Assembly: GCA_947846985.1 (NCBI GenBank)
Contig: CANTUZ010000001.1
Location: 31,396,727 to 31,460,726, forward strand
Reading direction: 5' to 3'
Source of the DNA: Fratercula arctica
Taxonomy: Eukaryota > Chordata > Aves > Charadriiformes > Alcidae
DNA: 64,000 bases
Positions 1 through 11,147 of this stretch are shown piece by piece. The notes under the pieces are model-generated. The model was not told the DNA's origin. It did not search any database and saw nothing but the letters and a program-made list of their open reading frames with translations. The translations under genes were made by a program, and so were the position numbers. The number at the start of each line of letters is the position of its first letter. Within the stretch, counting starts at the first letter, position 1.

Positions 1-2296
1 TCTGATCCCTGACCCATAGGCAGGACTAACCAGCTTGGATTCAGTGCCTCAGTTTGTCCCAAAGCCAGTTCTAGCTAATGGGTCTTTCTCTTGTGATCCC
101 CTGTGTGTTGCAGATGTTCTCCAGCAGCAGTTTGCCCTACCAACGTCCTCTGCACCCAAAGTGACAGTCCAACCTCACCGTCACCCGCATTCCTTGTAGT
201 TTGTACCACTTTGCACTTACAACTTGAAAGAGAGCATTTGTAAGAATAACTGGCTTCCCAGAGTTGATGGGTCAGTGAGTGTCCTCATTTATGCACTCCC
301 AATCTATCCATTACATTTCTTACTAGAGTCTCTCTGGTGAGACAACCAGGGAAATATGAAGCCCCCTGTAACCTCTTTAATCAAGTTCTGGTGCAACATC
401 AGCAAGGTCCAGCAGATCCCTATGAAGCTTTTCATTTTCATTGCTCTTTTTCTCTGCTTTCTGGGTATGGGCTTGAGAGAAGGATTTCTCATCTCTCCAC
501 AGAGGTAGGCTGGAATTAGACTGTCAGTGACGGGCTTGCGTGTGCTCTGGCAATGTAATTTAGCAGGTCATCAGTCTATGATGAAGACTTAGGTTCCTTC
601 CGGCATTTTCGTTCATTTGAGATGGCTGAGTGCTTTGCCTCCTTTCTTTATTGCATGATTTTTATATAATTGTTCCAACTTACACATAATTACATTAGAT
701 CTGCTATTTAAATGCCATCTAGTGCTCTTCTTTATTCAAAAAGCCTGACGCTGTTATCAAATTTAAAAGAATATGGAAATGTGAGGTGCTTTCACAGCAA
801 TAGTAGACTTCCAGTCTAAGTTACCCTTTTATACTTCACAACCCGAAGCACCAAGTGCACAATCATGTACCACTCAGCACTGAAATCCTGCTGCAGTGAG
901 GCAAACCTTAGCAAGGGAGAGTGAAGCAGGAGGATAAACACTTGATCTCTCTTTTCTTAGCTCTTATTTTTTGTATTCAGGTAACCGCTAGCTTCAAGCT
1001 GAAGATATGAGCGTCAGTGTAGTAACTTTTCTAAAAGTAACCACTTTCAGCATTGACGGATGTTGCCTTCTCTTTTGAAAGCACTTCACCTCACAAATGG
1101 TTTTGGGTTGGGCTCTGCTCATGGATCTTTATGGCACAAAGATGATGCTTTTAAGCCACCGGAACAAGGTTTATCTTCTCTTGAACTTGCAGGCACTCCT
1201 GACTCTTCTGATGCTCCGGTCTTATTTCAAGCATCACACTATTAATTTGCAGAAATAGTTTTTCCCCTGAGCTGATGTTGTTGCTTGGTTTCTGTTAATC
1301 ATTTATTGTTCTATCATCTCCTCTGATTTTTTTACAAGATATTATGAATGATGTGGCTCTGAGTATACACGATTTCCTTAAACAGAGAATTCCTTCCAAG
1401 TGCAGTTTCATTCTTTAGATTTCTGCTGCTGGGCACCAAAGGAACCCAGTAATCAGCAAGCCAAGCAGGATCCTGGTGAGGGTTCATTAAGTTTCAACAT
1501 TCAGCACTCTGTAAATTTCTTATGAGGAACTGTGGCCCAACCTATGTGGGGCTAGATAAAAAGATATTAGAAAGCATTCAGAATGAACTATGGATGAAAC
1601 ACATAAGTACTTCATAATTTGTCTGTTGGAGGGAGAAGGATTGGAAGTGGTGTTCCTTCTGTATCTTTTGAATGGTTGCAGTCAAACTGGGCACGCACCA
1701 AATGCATAATTTTAGACACGACTGATTGCTGTGCAGGTTAATAAGTGTCTGATGTCTCTCATGCTTATACCCCGTTTTCAATTGTTTCTTATGTTGCCAG
1801 CATTTAACCATCTGAAGTGAAGCTTTGCCTGTCATGTCTAATCAGGTGGAGTTATAAAGAAGTTTTGTTTCTCCTTTTGATTGGCTTACAATTTGTGTTG
1901 AATGTATGCCATTTATTCTTCTGGTGAAAATCTGTTCAAGTCTTCCCACTTACAGCTTGTTGAAAAACAAGCGTGCATGTGCTCAAGAGGCACTTCTTGC
2001 AGTCTGATTTTCCCTGTCTTGCTGTTTTCAAGAGTAGACACTTAGAGTCTCTAAGGCAGACTTGGTGCCATCACTGTTTTTAAATGGACTTAAATGATGC
2101 ACAGTGATCAAGCACCTCTAGCACAGCTGAGATGGGACCAGAGCTTTTGCCTTGATCACTCCGTCTGAGCCACTGGAGCATTCTTAGCCAAATCTGCTAA
2201 TCTTCCCACCCTATGCTTCATGCAAGACTGAAGGATAGAGCAGCAATGTAATCTCACTTCCAAGGCTTCAATGAGTTCAGTTCCGATTGTAAAATA
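1..2296. other. unique sequence, no confident gene
   Basis: No repeat family is recognisable here and no open frame looks like a known protein. The longest frame (1578-1835, minus) has no domain signature. One stretch near the left edge has a good splice-acceptor layout followed by 27 open codons; it is discussed as a finding and not called as a gene. Confidence 0.6.
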
Positions 2297-2343
2297 AATC
2301 ATAGAGATCATCTAGTCCAACCCCCCTGCCAGAGCAGGTTCAA

Positions 2344-3453
2344 CTAGAGCAGGTTGCACAGGAATGCGTCCAAGCCGGTTTTGAATGTCTCCAGAGATGG
2401 GGACTCCACCACCTCTCTGGGCAGCCTGTTCCAGTGCTCTGACACCCTCAAAGTAAAGAAGTTCCTCCTCATGTTTAGGTGGAACTTCTTGTGCTCAAGT
2501 TTGTGCCCATTGCCCCTTGTCCTGTTGCCAGGCACCACTGAAAAGAGCCTGGCCCCATCCTCCTGACACCCACCCTTCAAGTATTTATAAGCATTGGTAA
2601 GATCTCCCCCCAGTTGTCTTTTTTCCAGACTGAAGAGACCCAAATCCTTCATCCTTTCTTCATAAGAGGGGTGTTCCAATCCCCTAATCATCTTTGTAGC
2701 CCTTTGCTCTACCTTCTCCAGCAGTTCCCTGTCCTTCTTGAACTGGGGAGACCAGAACTGGACAAAATACTCCAGATGCGACCTCACCAAGGCACAGTAG
2801 AGGGGGAGGATGACCTCCCTCAACCTGCTGACCACACTATTCTTGATGCACCCCAGGATGCCACTGGCCTTCTTGGCCACAAGGGCACATTGCTGGCTCA
2901 TGGTCATCCTGTTGTCCACCAGGACTCCCAGGTCTCTTTCCACTGAGCTGCTCTCCAGCAGGTCAGCCCCCAACCTGTACTGGTGCATGGGGTTATTCCT
3001 CCCCAGGTGCAGCACCCTACAGTTGCCCTTGTTGAATTTCATAAGGTTCCTCTCTGCCCAAATCTCCAACCTGTCTAGGTCTCTCCGTATGGTGGCACAG
3101 CCTTCTGCTGTGTCAGCCACCCCCCCCCCCCCCCGCCCCAGCTTAATGTCATCAGCAAACTTGCTGAGGGTGCACTCTATCCCCTCATCCAGGTTATTGA
3201 TGAATATATTGAAGAGGACTGAACCCAGTACTGACCCCTGGGGAACACCACTTGTCACTGACCTCCAACTAGACTCTGTGCCCCTAATCACGACCCTCTG
3301 AGCTCTGTCTTTCAACCAGTTTTCTATCCACGTTACTGTCCATTCATCTGACCCACAATTCCTAAACTTCCCTATGAGGATGCTGTGGGAGACCGTGTTG
3401 AATGCCTTGCTGAAGTCAAGGTAAACAACATCCACTGCCCTCCCCTCATCTGT
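2344..3453 (-). pseudogene. CR1 ORF2 fragment: C-terminal reverse transcriptase
   Basis: The frame is open from 3546 to the stop at 2344-2346 (400 codons). The first 31 codons or so are flanking DNA, because CR1 similarity begins near the residues [13 protein letters not shown]. In the numbering of that frame, motif A (YLDFSKAF) is at residues 42-49 with catalytic D44. The [10 protein letters not shown] motif is at 99-108. The catalytic FADD box is at 130-133, with both aspartates intact. The thumb and C-terminal region (RSHLEY near 255-260, HWNRLP near 371-376) follows to the normal family stop. The endonuclease and the N-terminal half of the reverse transcriptase are absent, so it cannot be autonomous. 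It has no ORF1, promoter or plausible start codon of its own. A homopolymeric G run encodes an extra glycine stretch (about residues 137-142) without breaking the frame. The open frame suggests a fairly young insertion. Confidence 0.9.
3120..3134. repeat. 15-base poly(C) run inside CR1
   Basis: An uninterrupted run of C on the + strand (G on the CR1 sense strand) lies just downstream of the FADD box codons. It is probably replication slippage after insertion, or present in the source copy. Its length keeps the reading frame. Confidence 0.95.
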
Positions 3454-4680
3454 CCATCCATCTCTTGGGCATGTGGCCCATTTGTATTTTTTTTTTTTCC
3501 TAAGAAAAGGTGGGAAAAGGATCTGTAGGAGGAGCTCTACTGACAAAATCCTTCAAAAGCCGATGCAAGAGGCTTTAGGATTGCTCTCTGCCATTACATC
3601 AGTGTTAAGCTATCTCCGAATAGCACTGCGCTCTATCCTCATTAAGAGAAAATACCCCAAAACATCTATTATTTTTCCTTCAAATATTAAAAAACTGTAT
3701 TTGAAATCCTCTGCTTCTACAAAATGAACAAAACTATAAATGTCTCCTTTTCCCCCCTCTCTGCCTCTGACATGTTCATCTTGCATATCTCTAGCTGAAG
3801 CTCACACTGTGACCACCACTACATTTTCCTCAGTAGAATTAATGAGGTTTTATACATCTGCATTTACAGACAGATGACTCTCCCCAGTAGAAACAAGCAG
3901 TTTGTTTCAAAATCTCTTCAGAAGCATGTTACAGAGATCGTGCATGAGATGCAAAGAGAACTTTGTGTGAGATAGTGAAGGAAGATCTCAGGGTTCAAGC
4001 ACTTGGAGGATAATGCAGTGTCTCAAAATTAGACTCTTTGATATTGAAATCGCTTTCATGCGTGACAGGAGAGAATTAGTCATCTTCCTTTAAAATGAAT
4101 CGATCACCAGCCACCTGCTGTTCTAGCTATCACGAACTGTCCTCTATTTCAGTTTTAAAAAAACAAAACAAAACAAATCTATTTTTAGACTGTCGGAGCT
4201 TAAAAAATAATAATCAAGATGAATAACCTCTTGGTTTTCCACTGCCATGGAAGCAACATCAGTCAGTCCCTGGTGCCAGATGTTATTGTTAACAACATGG
4301 TTTTGGCACACTAGTCATTGTAGAGGGCTTCATTGCTCCCCTGGGGAACACTGGGGCTGTAGTACACAGTCCAGACTCACCTAAAAAAAATTTCTGCCAT
4401 ACTTAGGCTCATATTTAGGTAAAATCTTGAATATAGAGAGTTGTGAAGCAGGTAGAAGCTTGAGTGCCAGAATCCTAGGTCCCTCAATGAATGGGATGGA
4501 GACTCCCCCCTTATCGCAGACCTGGTCTTGCTGTGATCAACCCAAGGCATCCTCATTATAGGTTCTGCTAATATTTTCCACTCTCTTGGTTTGTTTGCTG
4601 AGTCTTTAAATACTAAGAACAGCAACATAACTCTTGAATGTTAAATAGTGTTGTGCTAGTGGGGTAAACCATCTATCTTC
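3454..4680. other. unique spacer between two opposed CR1 copies
   Basis: No gene or repeat is recognised. The stretch contains a T-rich tract near 3488-3500 and an A-rich tract near 4158-4178. The 83-codon minus frame at 4377-4628 has no recognisable features. Confidence 0.6.
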
Positions 4681-5237
4681 AATGGTTATCCTCCCCTCTG
4701 CTCTGCCCTTGTGAGGCCACATCTGGAGTACTGTGTCCAGTTCTGGGCTCCCCAGTTCAAGAAAGACAAGCAACTACTGGAGAAAGTCCAGTGGAGGGCT
4801 ACAAAGATGATCAAGGGACTGGAGCACCTCTCTTAGGAGGAAAGGCTGAGAGACCTGGGTCTGTTCAGCCTGGAGAAGACTGAAAGGGGTTCTCATCAAT
4901 GCTTACAAATATTTAAAGGGTGAGTGTCAAGAGGATGGGATTAGACTCTTTTCAGTGGTCCCCAGCAACAGGACAAGGGGCAATGGGCACAAACTGGAAC
5001 ACAGGAAATTCCGTCTCAACATGAGGAAAAACTTCTTTACTTTGAGGGTGTCAGAGCACTGGAAAAGGCTGCCCAGAAAGGTGGTGGAGTCTCCTTCTCT
5101 GGAGATATTCAAAACCTGCCCAGACGCCATCCAGTGCCACCTGCTCTAGTTGAACCTGCTCTGGCAGGGGGGTTGGACTAGATGATCTCCAGAGGTCCCT
5201 TCCGACCCCTACCATTCTGTGATTCTGTGATTCTGTG
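4681..5237 (+). mobile_element. CR1 LINE, 5'-truncated, complete 3' end
   Basis: A + strand CR1 covers only the C-terminal part of ORF2 and the 3' UTR. It ends with the diagnostic octamer series (ATTCTGTG three times, 5214-5237). The segment TAGTTGAACCTGCTCTGGC just after the ORF2 stop matches the copy at 2297-3453 and differs from the other five recognisable copies, which places both in one subfamily. Opposite orientation and about 1.8 kb separation between their matching parts make the two copies an inverted pair. Confidence 0.95.
4690..5149 (+). pseudogene. CR1 ORF2 C-terminus, disrupted
   Basis: In the CR1 frame this encodes the conserved tail of the reverse transcriptase (VRPHLEY-like, then LLEKV, then MIKGLEH). 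It is broken by an in-frame TAG at 4834-4836, where the family has a tyrosine codon (LSYEER becomes LS-stop-EER). A frameshift follows near 4880 (after FSLEKT). The last open piece (4955-5149) covers [12 protein letters not shown] to the family stop codon at 5147-5149. The polymerase motifs themselves are absent through 5' truncation. Confidence 0.88.
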
Positions 5238-7119
5238 CTGCCAGAGAGGAGAAAAAACCACTGCTATACATAAAGCAGGTAAAAATGAGAGGGACTTATT
5301 AGAAGGAATACAAGGATCAACTGCTGGCCCACGAAGTGCACAGTAAGTACCCTTCGTTCTCCTTTCCCACAAGTAGCCCTGATGCTGTCATACTGAGAAA
5401 AATGAGTTAATCTGATAACTGTAGAAGATTTAAATAATTGAATTCAGTTTGGAAGTGGTAAAAAATAACAGCTATGCTGTGCTCCAGAGTTGAGGCTGTG
5501 CCTGCCACAACGTACAGGGAAGGGTAAGAAGTGAATGTACTCCTTATTTGCAGTTAGTCAGGCACAGAAAATGCTCTTTCAACCACTCCAAGAGCTTGCA
5601 AGCTCCTCCAAGCACTGGGCTGCTTACGATGCTGCTGTGAGTTGCCTCTTTGGTCAGAGGCTCAGAGCATGTGCTGACACTCTCACGGTTGTCTAGCTCA
5701 GATTATTCTTAAACAGATGGCAAAGAAAAAGGCAAACCAAGATGATGCAGAAAGAAAATCACACACAATGGAAAGAAGAAATAAAGTCTTGTATCTAGAT
5801 GCTCTTCAGCATTTAGGTGAAGCTGATGGCTGTGGCAATATAATGGGTTTCCTCTCTGTGTTATAGGTAGGAAATATCCGAGGAGGAGGGCCCCAGGAGA
5901 CTATGGGCTAGCAGTCATGAGGATAGTATAAATCATTGCTTCAGTCCCTGATTTTCCCTTGTTTGAGCTATTTTTAAGTCCCTCAAAAGAGGAGGGGGAC
6001 AACATTAGACTATTCCCTCATTGTTTTGCTCACTAACTACGTCTAGTTTCTGCCGCAGCTATTTTGGTTCATTATTTTTCAGCTTACTACTCCTCTTGTT
6101 TACCAGACGTGATTTCAGCATGTTTCCTTATGCTGTGTTTGGAACAGCAGGAGTAGCTGTGGCAGAGCCCAGCAGCGGTCATCTGCTTGAATACTTACCT
6201 ACCTTCCCAGCAAGATTTCAAAGCTGTTCCTGAATTCTCAGCTGCTACAGAGGTGTTGTTATCAGTATCCCACCTAGCAAACAGAAGGCCAGTTGGGTTA
6301 TGTCTGCAAGGTGGTCATCAGAGGGTAGCTGCAGGTAGATACACTCTAAGGGTCAATGTCTCAGGCAACAAGGGTCATTGCAGCCGAATTCTTTGATGCT
6401 AGTGGCAGTCACTGGCATTGTGGGCAGTAACACAGGATGCCTTCTGCTTATTTCCTCAGCATTGAAGATGCTGCTAGCAATGGAAGGGGTATTTTATCAA
6501 GTCCAAGCTCTTCCCCTTCAGCCCATGCACTTTGGCAAGCACCGTGCATCAGCAAAGAGGGAAATCGACTCTGGTACTATGAAAGAGACAAAAAAAAAAT
6601 CAATGCCATGTAATTATCAGCAGTTCCAGCCCAATAGCCAGCATCCTGCGCTACATCAAAAGCAAAATCATGGACTCCAGTATTGGAACATTAGTGCCAG
6701 CTGAATATTCAACCTTTGAAGTTATGTTGTCTCCAGTTTCCTCTGTTATTATTTCCTTTATTGTTTGTTTTAGTAAGGCAGCAACAAGAAGGATGTCCAA
6801 TTTGCCCTACTTTTCAGCAGTTTTTAATTAGCAGCACTGCACTTCCGACAGTGGCATTACAGTAGCTGGAGCAGACACTAGGTGGGAAGGACCCTCCTGA
6901 GCCTCAGAGCCACTATCTTTTGCTGCAACTGTAACGTACCAACCGGTTTAGCTCTCTCTGAGCTCTCTTTAGGTTTTGTGCCCCTGCTTTGACCAAAAGA
7001 GTGTTCCATAACGTCCCGCCTAGAAAGGCAAAAGACCTTCCCATTTCCATGCTGAATGTGTGCACAGTCAGTCATTTTAATGTATTGTTTAACCCACTTG
7101 CTCTTAAACCAATGCCTTT

Positions 7120-7157
7120 TATATGTATAAATATATATATATACATATACACGCACA
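7120..7157. repeat. AT-rich dinucleotide microsatellite
   Basis: Imperfect (TA)n with ATAC interruptions. Low complexity explains the short tyrosine/isoleucine-rich ORFs on both strands here. Confidence 0.9.
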
Positions 7158-10100
7158 GATCTTTTTTCCACCATGTCTGGTTTTGACCTACTTCTCATTT
7201 TTCTCTCTTAAAGGATACACAAATCAAGTTGTTTTCCTTTTTTCCCCCAAGATAAACTACCTATTGCTTTGGCCACCTGAACAGTGTTGCTTTGCGTCTG
7301 TTTAAATCTCAACTCTTGAATATTGATGACCAGAATTTTACCCAGTTCTCCAGTCTTTTGTACAATGCTCCTAGCATCTTTTTATGTCCTTCTCCATTAA
7401 GAAGTAGTTAAATCCAAGCGAACAGCAGAAATATTTGCAATTAGTCACTACATAGATCTTTTCAGCATCAGGTGATTTAATTACTTTCCTTCATTTCTAA
7501 TAATGTTCTCTCTTCGGTGAAGAACTTGCAGACCTACTTTCCCATTTAATATAAATTCACTTAGTCTTTGGGATTTTATTTTTAATGATCAAATCTTCTA
7601 AAATGGTTTCAGCAATTACAAGACCAATAAAAATAGCATACAATCTGTTGGGTTTTTTGGCTATTTGGTGGAGAAATTTGTCACCCATCACCTTTTGGAA
7701 GTAACTTACCCTGCTGTTACTCATCACACTTATTCTACATTCTTTATCTAGGACATTGAAGTGTCCTTTAATGATGTGATTATTATTAAAGCTCTCTTTC
7801 TAAACATTACCTAAATATCTATAACAGCCAGAGATCATCATGAAATTATGTAGTGATTTCTCAGCCCAGTAAAATATCTTTTTCCTTTTTTTTCCCCAGT
7901 GATATTGAGACAGATACTGTTTTGCCAATGCCATTGTTTCTACCTTTACACTTTCATGCTCAGTTCCTTTGTCCATGCACCCCACTGCCTTTCTCTTCAT
8001 CCCTGTCTTTCCTCAGACTGCTTTTCCTCGATACATCTGCTCTGAACGTGGCTGCTATTTTACCACATGTTGTTATCCCGTATAGTGTCTGATTTCGCAT
8101 CCTGTTCCAATAGTTTGACCTTGCCCGGTCTGCTTGCCAGGCCTCCTGCATTAGTATGCAACAGGGAAGCAGTTTCTCACCAGTCACACTCAGTAACCCA
8201 GCTGGGAGAGAAACAGTACCTTAGAAGTTCTATCAGCTACTTGACTTTGGTTCCTATATCAGCGCAAGTTTCCTTCCTCATGCTCCAGCAGCTGTTGCCA
8301 TCTTTTTGGTGACCTCATTCGTTATTCCTGAGAACTAAAACCATGCCCAGTTTCCCCCTCATTTTTTTTCTAGTCTAAAGTCCTTTCCGTAAGCCATGAC
8401 AGCCCTGCTTTGTAGGAATTCAGGATTTCATTCAGCAAGCTTCATCTTCTTTCCATGGCTGCCTCCCTGCAGATAGTTTCTCCCAGATATTCTCAGATCT
8501 TCTTTTCTCAGTCTTTGCTTTGCAACAAAAGCATGAAACCTGGTAGACTGAACCTGAAGGCATCCCACTTTGTAGGTAATTCAGTAACAGTTTGGAGTTC
8601 AGTACGGAAGTATTAACAAAAAATTATATGTCTTAAACACCATGTGATAAACTACAGCAAAATCCGTTTTGTGTAACAGCCATAACAGTGGAAGTTCATT
8701 TTTCCAGAAATGTCTTTAATCCAAATTATTTATTTTAGCCCCCAACTGACCAACATTCGAGACAAATTTAGCTTCTCTTTGTACTGTTGCAAATTGTTGC
8801 TTATAAAATGGCGGTCATTTATATTAAGGACATGTCTCCACTGAAGAATGAGCACACATGAAATTCCAGTTGTGCTGCTTTGTTCACTTCAGTGCTGCAT
8901 AAATCTGTCTTAAATTGAACTGGCTTCGCTCATGAACTGTGCCAATCCAAGATTATACTGGAATTGTGGGAAAACCTGCTTGGAAGTGCCATTACTCTTC
9001 CACTTTAGTAAACTAAGCCAACAACTGGAAGGGATACGCTGTTGTGGCAGTGAATAAAAGTCATGTTCTGTGAAAAAAGGATGCTGATGGCATTTTGCAC
9101 TGATGCAGAAGCATGTCATGTTGTGGAAATGCAGGCAGTGAAGACGATCAACAAAATCCCTCTGAGCTGGTCAGCTGCTGTTCTGCAAGGCAGCCTTGAG
9201 CCCAGACTGGCATTTCCACACAGTAAATTGAGAATAATCATCAGTAATTCAACAGAAGCAGTATCAGACAGACACTACTGATCTGACAAGTGCCAAGCTG
9301 TTTTCTTTGGTCATCCTGAACACAGTGTTCAGTATTTTTTTTATTTCCCATGCTGAGGCTTCTCTTTTGTGAGTCCTTTTGTTGTTGCCTGCTTAGAAAC
9401 TTCAGTTTCTGATTTCTGTGGTCTTCCCAAATTATGAGTCTTACTGCACTTGTACCAAAATTTGAGTGCAGGCAAGGTCAGCTCCTAGGCATGAAGTTCC
9501 TGTTCAAATATGTCACAAGGATGGCAGAACCACAACAGAGCAATGGGAAGGAATTGGTCTTTAAATGCTAAAATGATCTAGGCAACTTCCAGTGCCAAAA
9601 GGGGGAGTTAAGGAGGCAAGAAAACAAGATCATTCTATGAATCTGTAGGACAGGGTGGCAGAAGTAACAGTTTTTGCATTCATTTGCAAAGTAGATATCT
9701 GCCAGTCCAGGTCAAATCCAAAGAAAATCTTGAATCCTCAGCTGTTTTTGCTGCAGCCATCTGATACAGGATTTCTTTCTTATGTGCATGGCAGAGGGAA
9801 CCAGGCTTTGAGCAAGAATCCAGACTAACCCTGCAGCGAAGACCCACCCTAAAGCAGCAGTTCCCACAGAGGTAATGGGGAGAGGCTGTGAGCAGAAGAC
9901 ATGAAGGTGAGTTTGCAGACCTGGAGCTGGAATCATGAGCAAAAAATTCCAAAATAACTCTCTTAGGATAGCGCTCCTGCAGAATATTAAAGTGATGCAT
10001 TGATGTTTTGTTCCCCATTTTAGGCATTACCACCCACTGTAGCTGGATGAGAGGTGTTATTTTGGCGCACTAGCAGCATTGTATGTTTGGGGAGCCAGTG

Positions 10101-11126
10101 GAGGTGCACCCTGGACTGATGACGGATCAGGAGACAGTTTTGTGAGTTGTTTGCACTTCTCTCACTTGCTCAGCTCACCAAACAGGGCTGAACTTTAAGG
10201 ACCAGGTAACAGCAGTGGAGGCGACGGAACAGAGTCCATGTGGACTCTTAAAGTTCTTTCATCTTACGAGTCCTCTGTAAAAGAATATACGTCAACCAAC
10301 CCTGAGGTTCAGGCCGGAGTCCCTGTGGAGGACTTGCACTCAGCTTTCTTTTTGGAAGAATAAGTGCCTTAAAAGCCACTCAGGGTATAGTGAACAAATC
10401 ATCAAAGTTGCCGACATTGATGCAAGGCAGTATTGCAGCTGGTTGGAAACTAAAAAGCTTCAGACAAGCTACTTCTGTTTCCAGTGCACTGTACTGTGCC
10501 AGGAGGATGTACTCAGGCCATCTCAAACCATCCAGGTGCGGTGTGGGAAGAGCAGTGGATTATTCTCTGGTGGTGGTAAACTCAGGGTACTATGGTGCTG
10601 CTTTGTGCCCCACACTTACCAGATTACACTATATTTTACTGCCGTCACAGAATTCTAAGCGGGAAAAACCAATAAGTTTATGCTTGATATAAAAATATCT
10701 ATTATTCAAGTCTTTCTTCATGAGTGAAAATACTCTCAGTGTCATTCAGGTATCTTAAATTCAGGTGCCTAAAATTTAGATATCAGAGTTTAAACTAGTC
10801 CCATGGACATCCTTTGTCTCTGATGCAGAGAGGGGGCGCACCTGGATGTGGTTTGTCTTACTGCTGGGGATGCTGGTATTCTGATGAGACTGATACAAAT
10901 AGCTCTTTTCTGGGTAATGGTGGGATCCATACTCGCTAGAAACTTATTAACCTCCCTAAAATCTGTGCCATTTTCTCTTAATAATATCATTTAGTGGTGG
11001 CATGATGCAAGGGGAGTAACTACCAACCTTGCACAAGCTTGCTCCAGCATATACAAACCTCTTACAGCAACATGTAACAATAGGTCACAAGTTTCCGTAG
11101 TTTTGTGGCTTGTTTTTTAAAAACAA

Positions 11127-11147
11127 ATACATATATATATACACACT
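11127..11147. repeat. short (AT)n/(AC)n microsatellite
   Basis: An AT run passing into ACAC, imperfect and about 20 bp long. Confidence 0.85.

Larger units (their letters stand above)
2297..3453 (-). mobile_element. CR1 LINE, 5'-truncated, with reverse transcriptase
   Basis: This is a chicken-repeat-1 type non-LTR retrotransposon. Read on the minus strand it enters the reverse-transcriptase domain just before motif A, runs through the C-terminal part of ORF2, stops at 2344-2346, and continues into the family's short 3' UTR (a TTGGACTAGATGATCTC-like block at about 2297-2320). CR1 copies are nearly always 5'-truncated, and this one starts mid-domain. The usual tail between the TAGATGATCTC block and the terminal octamers is missing: AGATGATCTC is followed directly by TATGATTTATTTT, so roughly 40 bases of 3' UTR appear to be deleted. 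It shares subfamily-specific 3' sequence with the + strand copy at 4.68 kb. No target-site duplication is visible, as is usual for CR1. Confidence 0.95.

Noticed and set aside
47..68. GCCTCAGTTTGTCCCAAAGC as a MIR 3' piece
   Set aside because: The match to the CCTCAGTTT motif is too short, with no supporting sequence on either side.
2354..3301. + strand frames of 70, 110 and 163 codons across the CR1
   Set aside because: These are antisense shadows of the CR1 reverse transcriptase.
7120..7198. tyrosine/isoleucine-rich small ORFs as peptides
   Set aside because: They are translations of an AT microsatellite.
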